From Clostridia bacterium (GTDB lineage: Bacteria; Bacillota; Clostridia; Christensenellales; Aristaeellaceae), in assembly GCA_017458865.1 (NCBI GenBank), contig JAFSZW010000330.1, positions 1 through 5,343 of the forward strand: a stretch of 5,343 bases of DNA, read 5' to 3'. The translations under genes were made by a program, and so were the position numbers. Below the pieces are notes generated by a model. That model had not been told where the DNA came from. It saw nothing but the letters and a program-made list of their open reading frames with translations, and did not search any database. This document shows positions 4,449-5,343 of the stretch, in pieces (positions within the stretch are counted from its first letter, which is position 1; every line of letters starts with the position of its first letter).

Positions 4449-5343
4449 TAAGAAACCGGATTATCTTTGGCCTTTTTGCAGTGTCCGCGCTGCTGCTGTA
4501 CTTTTTTGAGAACAATACCGGCACGCGATTTGTCCTGGTCTGCACAATTGCATTGCCGCTAAGCAGCATCTGTCTGGCCTGCATTGCAGGGAAAAGCGTG
4601 CGCCTGCATGTGAAGGTCCCGGATCGGGTCACAGGCCCCGGAATCATCCATGGGCGTCTGATGATCGAATCACCCATCCGTGTGCCTGGCTTTGCCGTCC
4701 AGGCTGGCATAACCATGACTCACTCCCTGCTCAGTAGCCAGACAAGGCATACCGTAATTTCAGATGGTGCCCAGGCAGCTTTTGACTGCGAGGCGCTTGC
4801 CTGCGGGGCAATGGAGTTCTCGCTTGATCAGGCAGAAACGCGGGATCTGTTTGGCCTGTGGTCCTTTCCGCTCACGGTCAGTGAAAGCGCCATCTGTCTC
4901 ATAGAACCGGAAACCTATCCGGTCAGCATGGACAGTGTCAGTGCTGCGATGCTGACGGATGAGGCGGAACTGTCCGCCGGGCAGAGCGGACAGAATCCGT
5001 TTGAGGTATCCGGATACAGATCGTATATGCCGGGCGACCGGGTTCAGGACATTCACTGGAAGCTGTCTGCAAAAACAGATCAGCTGCTCATCCGCGAGGG
5101 CGAACGGCCCTCCGAGCACTGCATACTCCTCTGCCTGGACCGGCTTTATGCCTTTTCCGGAGATGGGGCGGTCCTGGATGAATCTGTTACAGCACTGGCA
5201 TCTGTTTCAGAGGAACTGTCCCGTGCCGGATTCCTGTTCGGGATTGGACTCCGGGGCCGATTTGAGCATCTGGTCAGATCCGAGACAGAGCGGCAGCTGA
5301 TTCTTTCCCGACTGCTGCTGGGGGATCTTCCAGCGTACACCCC
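4445..5343 (+). CDS. DUF58 membrane protein, partner of MoxR (3' end off the window)
   Basis: The frame is open from ATG 4445 to the window end: 299 complete codons with no stop. The N-terminus has two hydrophobic segments (about 6-21 and 29-48) that probably form a membrane hairpin. A beta-rich region of about 130 residues follows, then the DUF58 signature YRSYMPGDRVQDIHWKLSAK at 191-210 (Y191, R192, P196, G197, D198, H204, W205, K206). After that LLIRE (214-218) and CILLCLDRLY (226-235) look like the start of the VWA-like fold of DUF58 proteins. The ATG overlaps the moxR stop as ATGA, a classic translational-coupling arrangement, which settles the start although no separate ribosome site is obvious. 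DUF58 proteins of this operon type are typically about 380-430 residues, so roughly a quarter is missing. A transglutaminase-like membrane protein often comes next; it is not visible here. The molecular function is not established. Confidence 0.9.
   Translation, partial: MIRNRIIFGLFAVSALLLYFFENNTGTRFVLVCTIALPLSSICLACIAGKSVRLHVKVPDRVTGPGIIHGRLMIESPIRVPGFAVQAGITMTHSLLSSQTRHTVISDGAQAAFDCEALACGAMEFSLDQAETRDLFGLWSFPLTVSESAICLIEPETYPVSMDSVSAAMLTDEAELSAGQSGQNPFEVSGYRSYMPGDRVQDIHWKLSAKTDQLLIREGERPSEHCILLCLDRLYAFSGDGAVLDESVTALASVSEELSRAGFLFGIGLRGRFEHLVRSETERQLILSRLLLGDLPAYT

Noticed and set aside
1..5343. Mobile elements, tRNA/rRNA genes or a CRISPR array
   Set aside because: No transposase or integrase motifs, no regularly spaced repeats and no tRNA-like cloverleaf were seen; the repeats found are short dyads or pairs.

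Overview
The window looks like a chromosomal segment of an anaerobic, Clostridia-type member of the Bacillota. The reasons are a ferredoxin-fused EtfA next to EtfB (the arrangement of electron-bifurcating flavoproteins in anaerobic Firmicutes), strong GGAGG-type ribosome binding sites, a Gram-positive-style secreted protein and sigma-A-like promoters. This is inferred from content; no marker gene fixes the taxon. The window has two edge-truncated genes (etfA at the left, a DUF58 gene at the right), three complete genes and one large intergenic region.

Layout. On the minus strand, positions 1848 down to 1 hold etfB (complete, GTG start) followed 9 bp later by etfA (352 codons visible, C-terminus off the left edge). 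EtfA begins with two [4Fe-4S] ferredoxin motifs. The dehydrogenase or reductase they serve is not in the window. Positions 1849-2479 form a 631-bp divergent regulatory region. It holds two candidate minus-strand promoters for etfBA, an 11-bp-arm inverted repeat just upstream of one of them, several smaller dyads, and a very good plus-strand promoter (TTGACA-N17-TAGACT). About 105 nt after that promoter comes a terminator-like hairpin, preceded by two small stem-loops that could form an alternative pairing. This may be an attenuated leader or a small RNA. The plus-strand gene at 2480-3334 encodes a secreted protein made only of a 5'-nucleotidase C-terminal domain, without the metallophosphatase catalytic domain. 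Two tandem intrinsic terminators close it.

Positions 3504-5343 (plus) hold a MoxR-type AAA+ ATPase and a DUF58 membrane protein whose start overlaps the moxR stop (ATGA). This is the common MoxR-DUF58 operon, often continued by a transglutaminase-like membrane protein, which would lie beyond the right edge.

The three units (etfBA; the secreted nucleotidase-like protein; moxR-DUF58) appear to be separately transcribed, and nothing ties them into one pathway. The points most worth a second look are the RNA/attenuator candidate upstream of the orphan 5'-nucleotidase-C protein, that protein's domain architecture and altered binding loop, and the dyads in front of etfBA.
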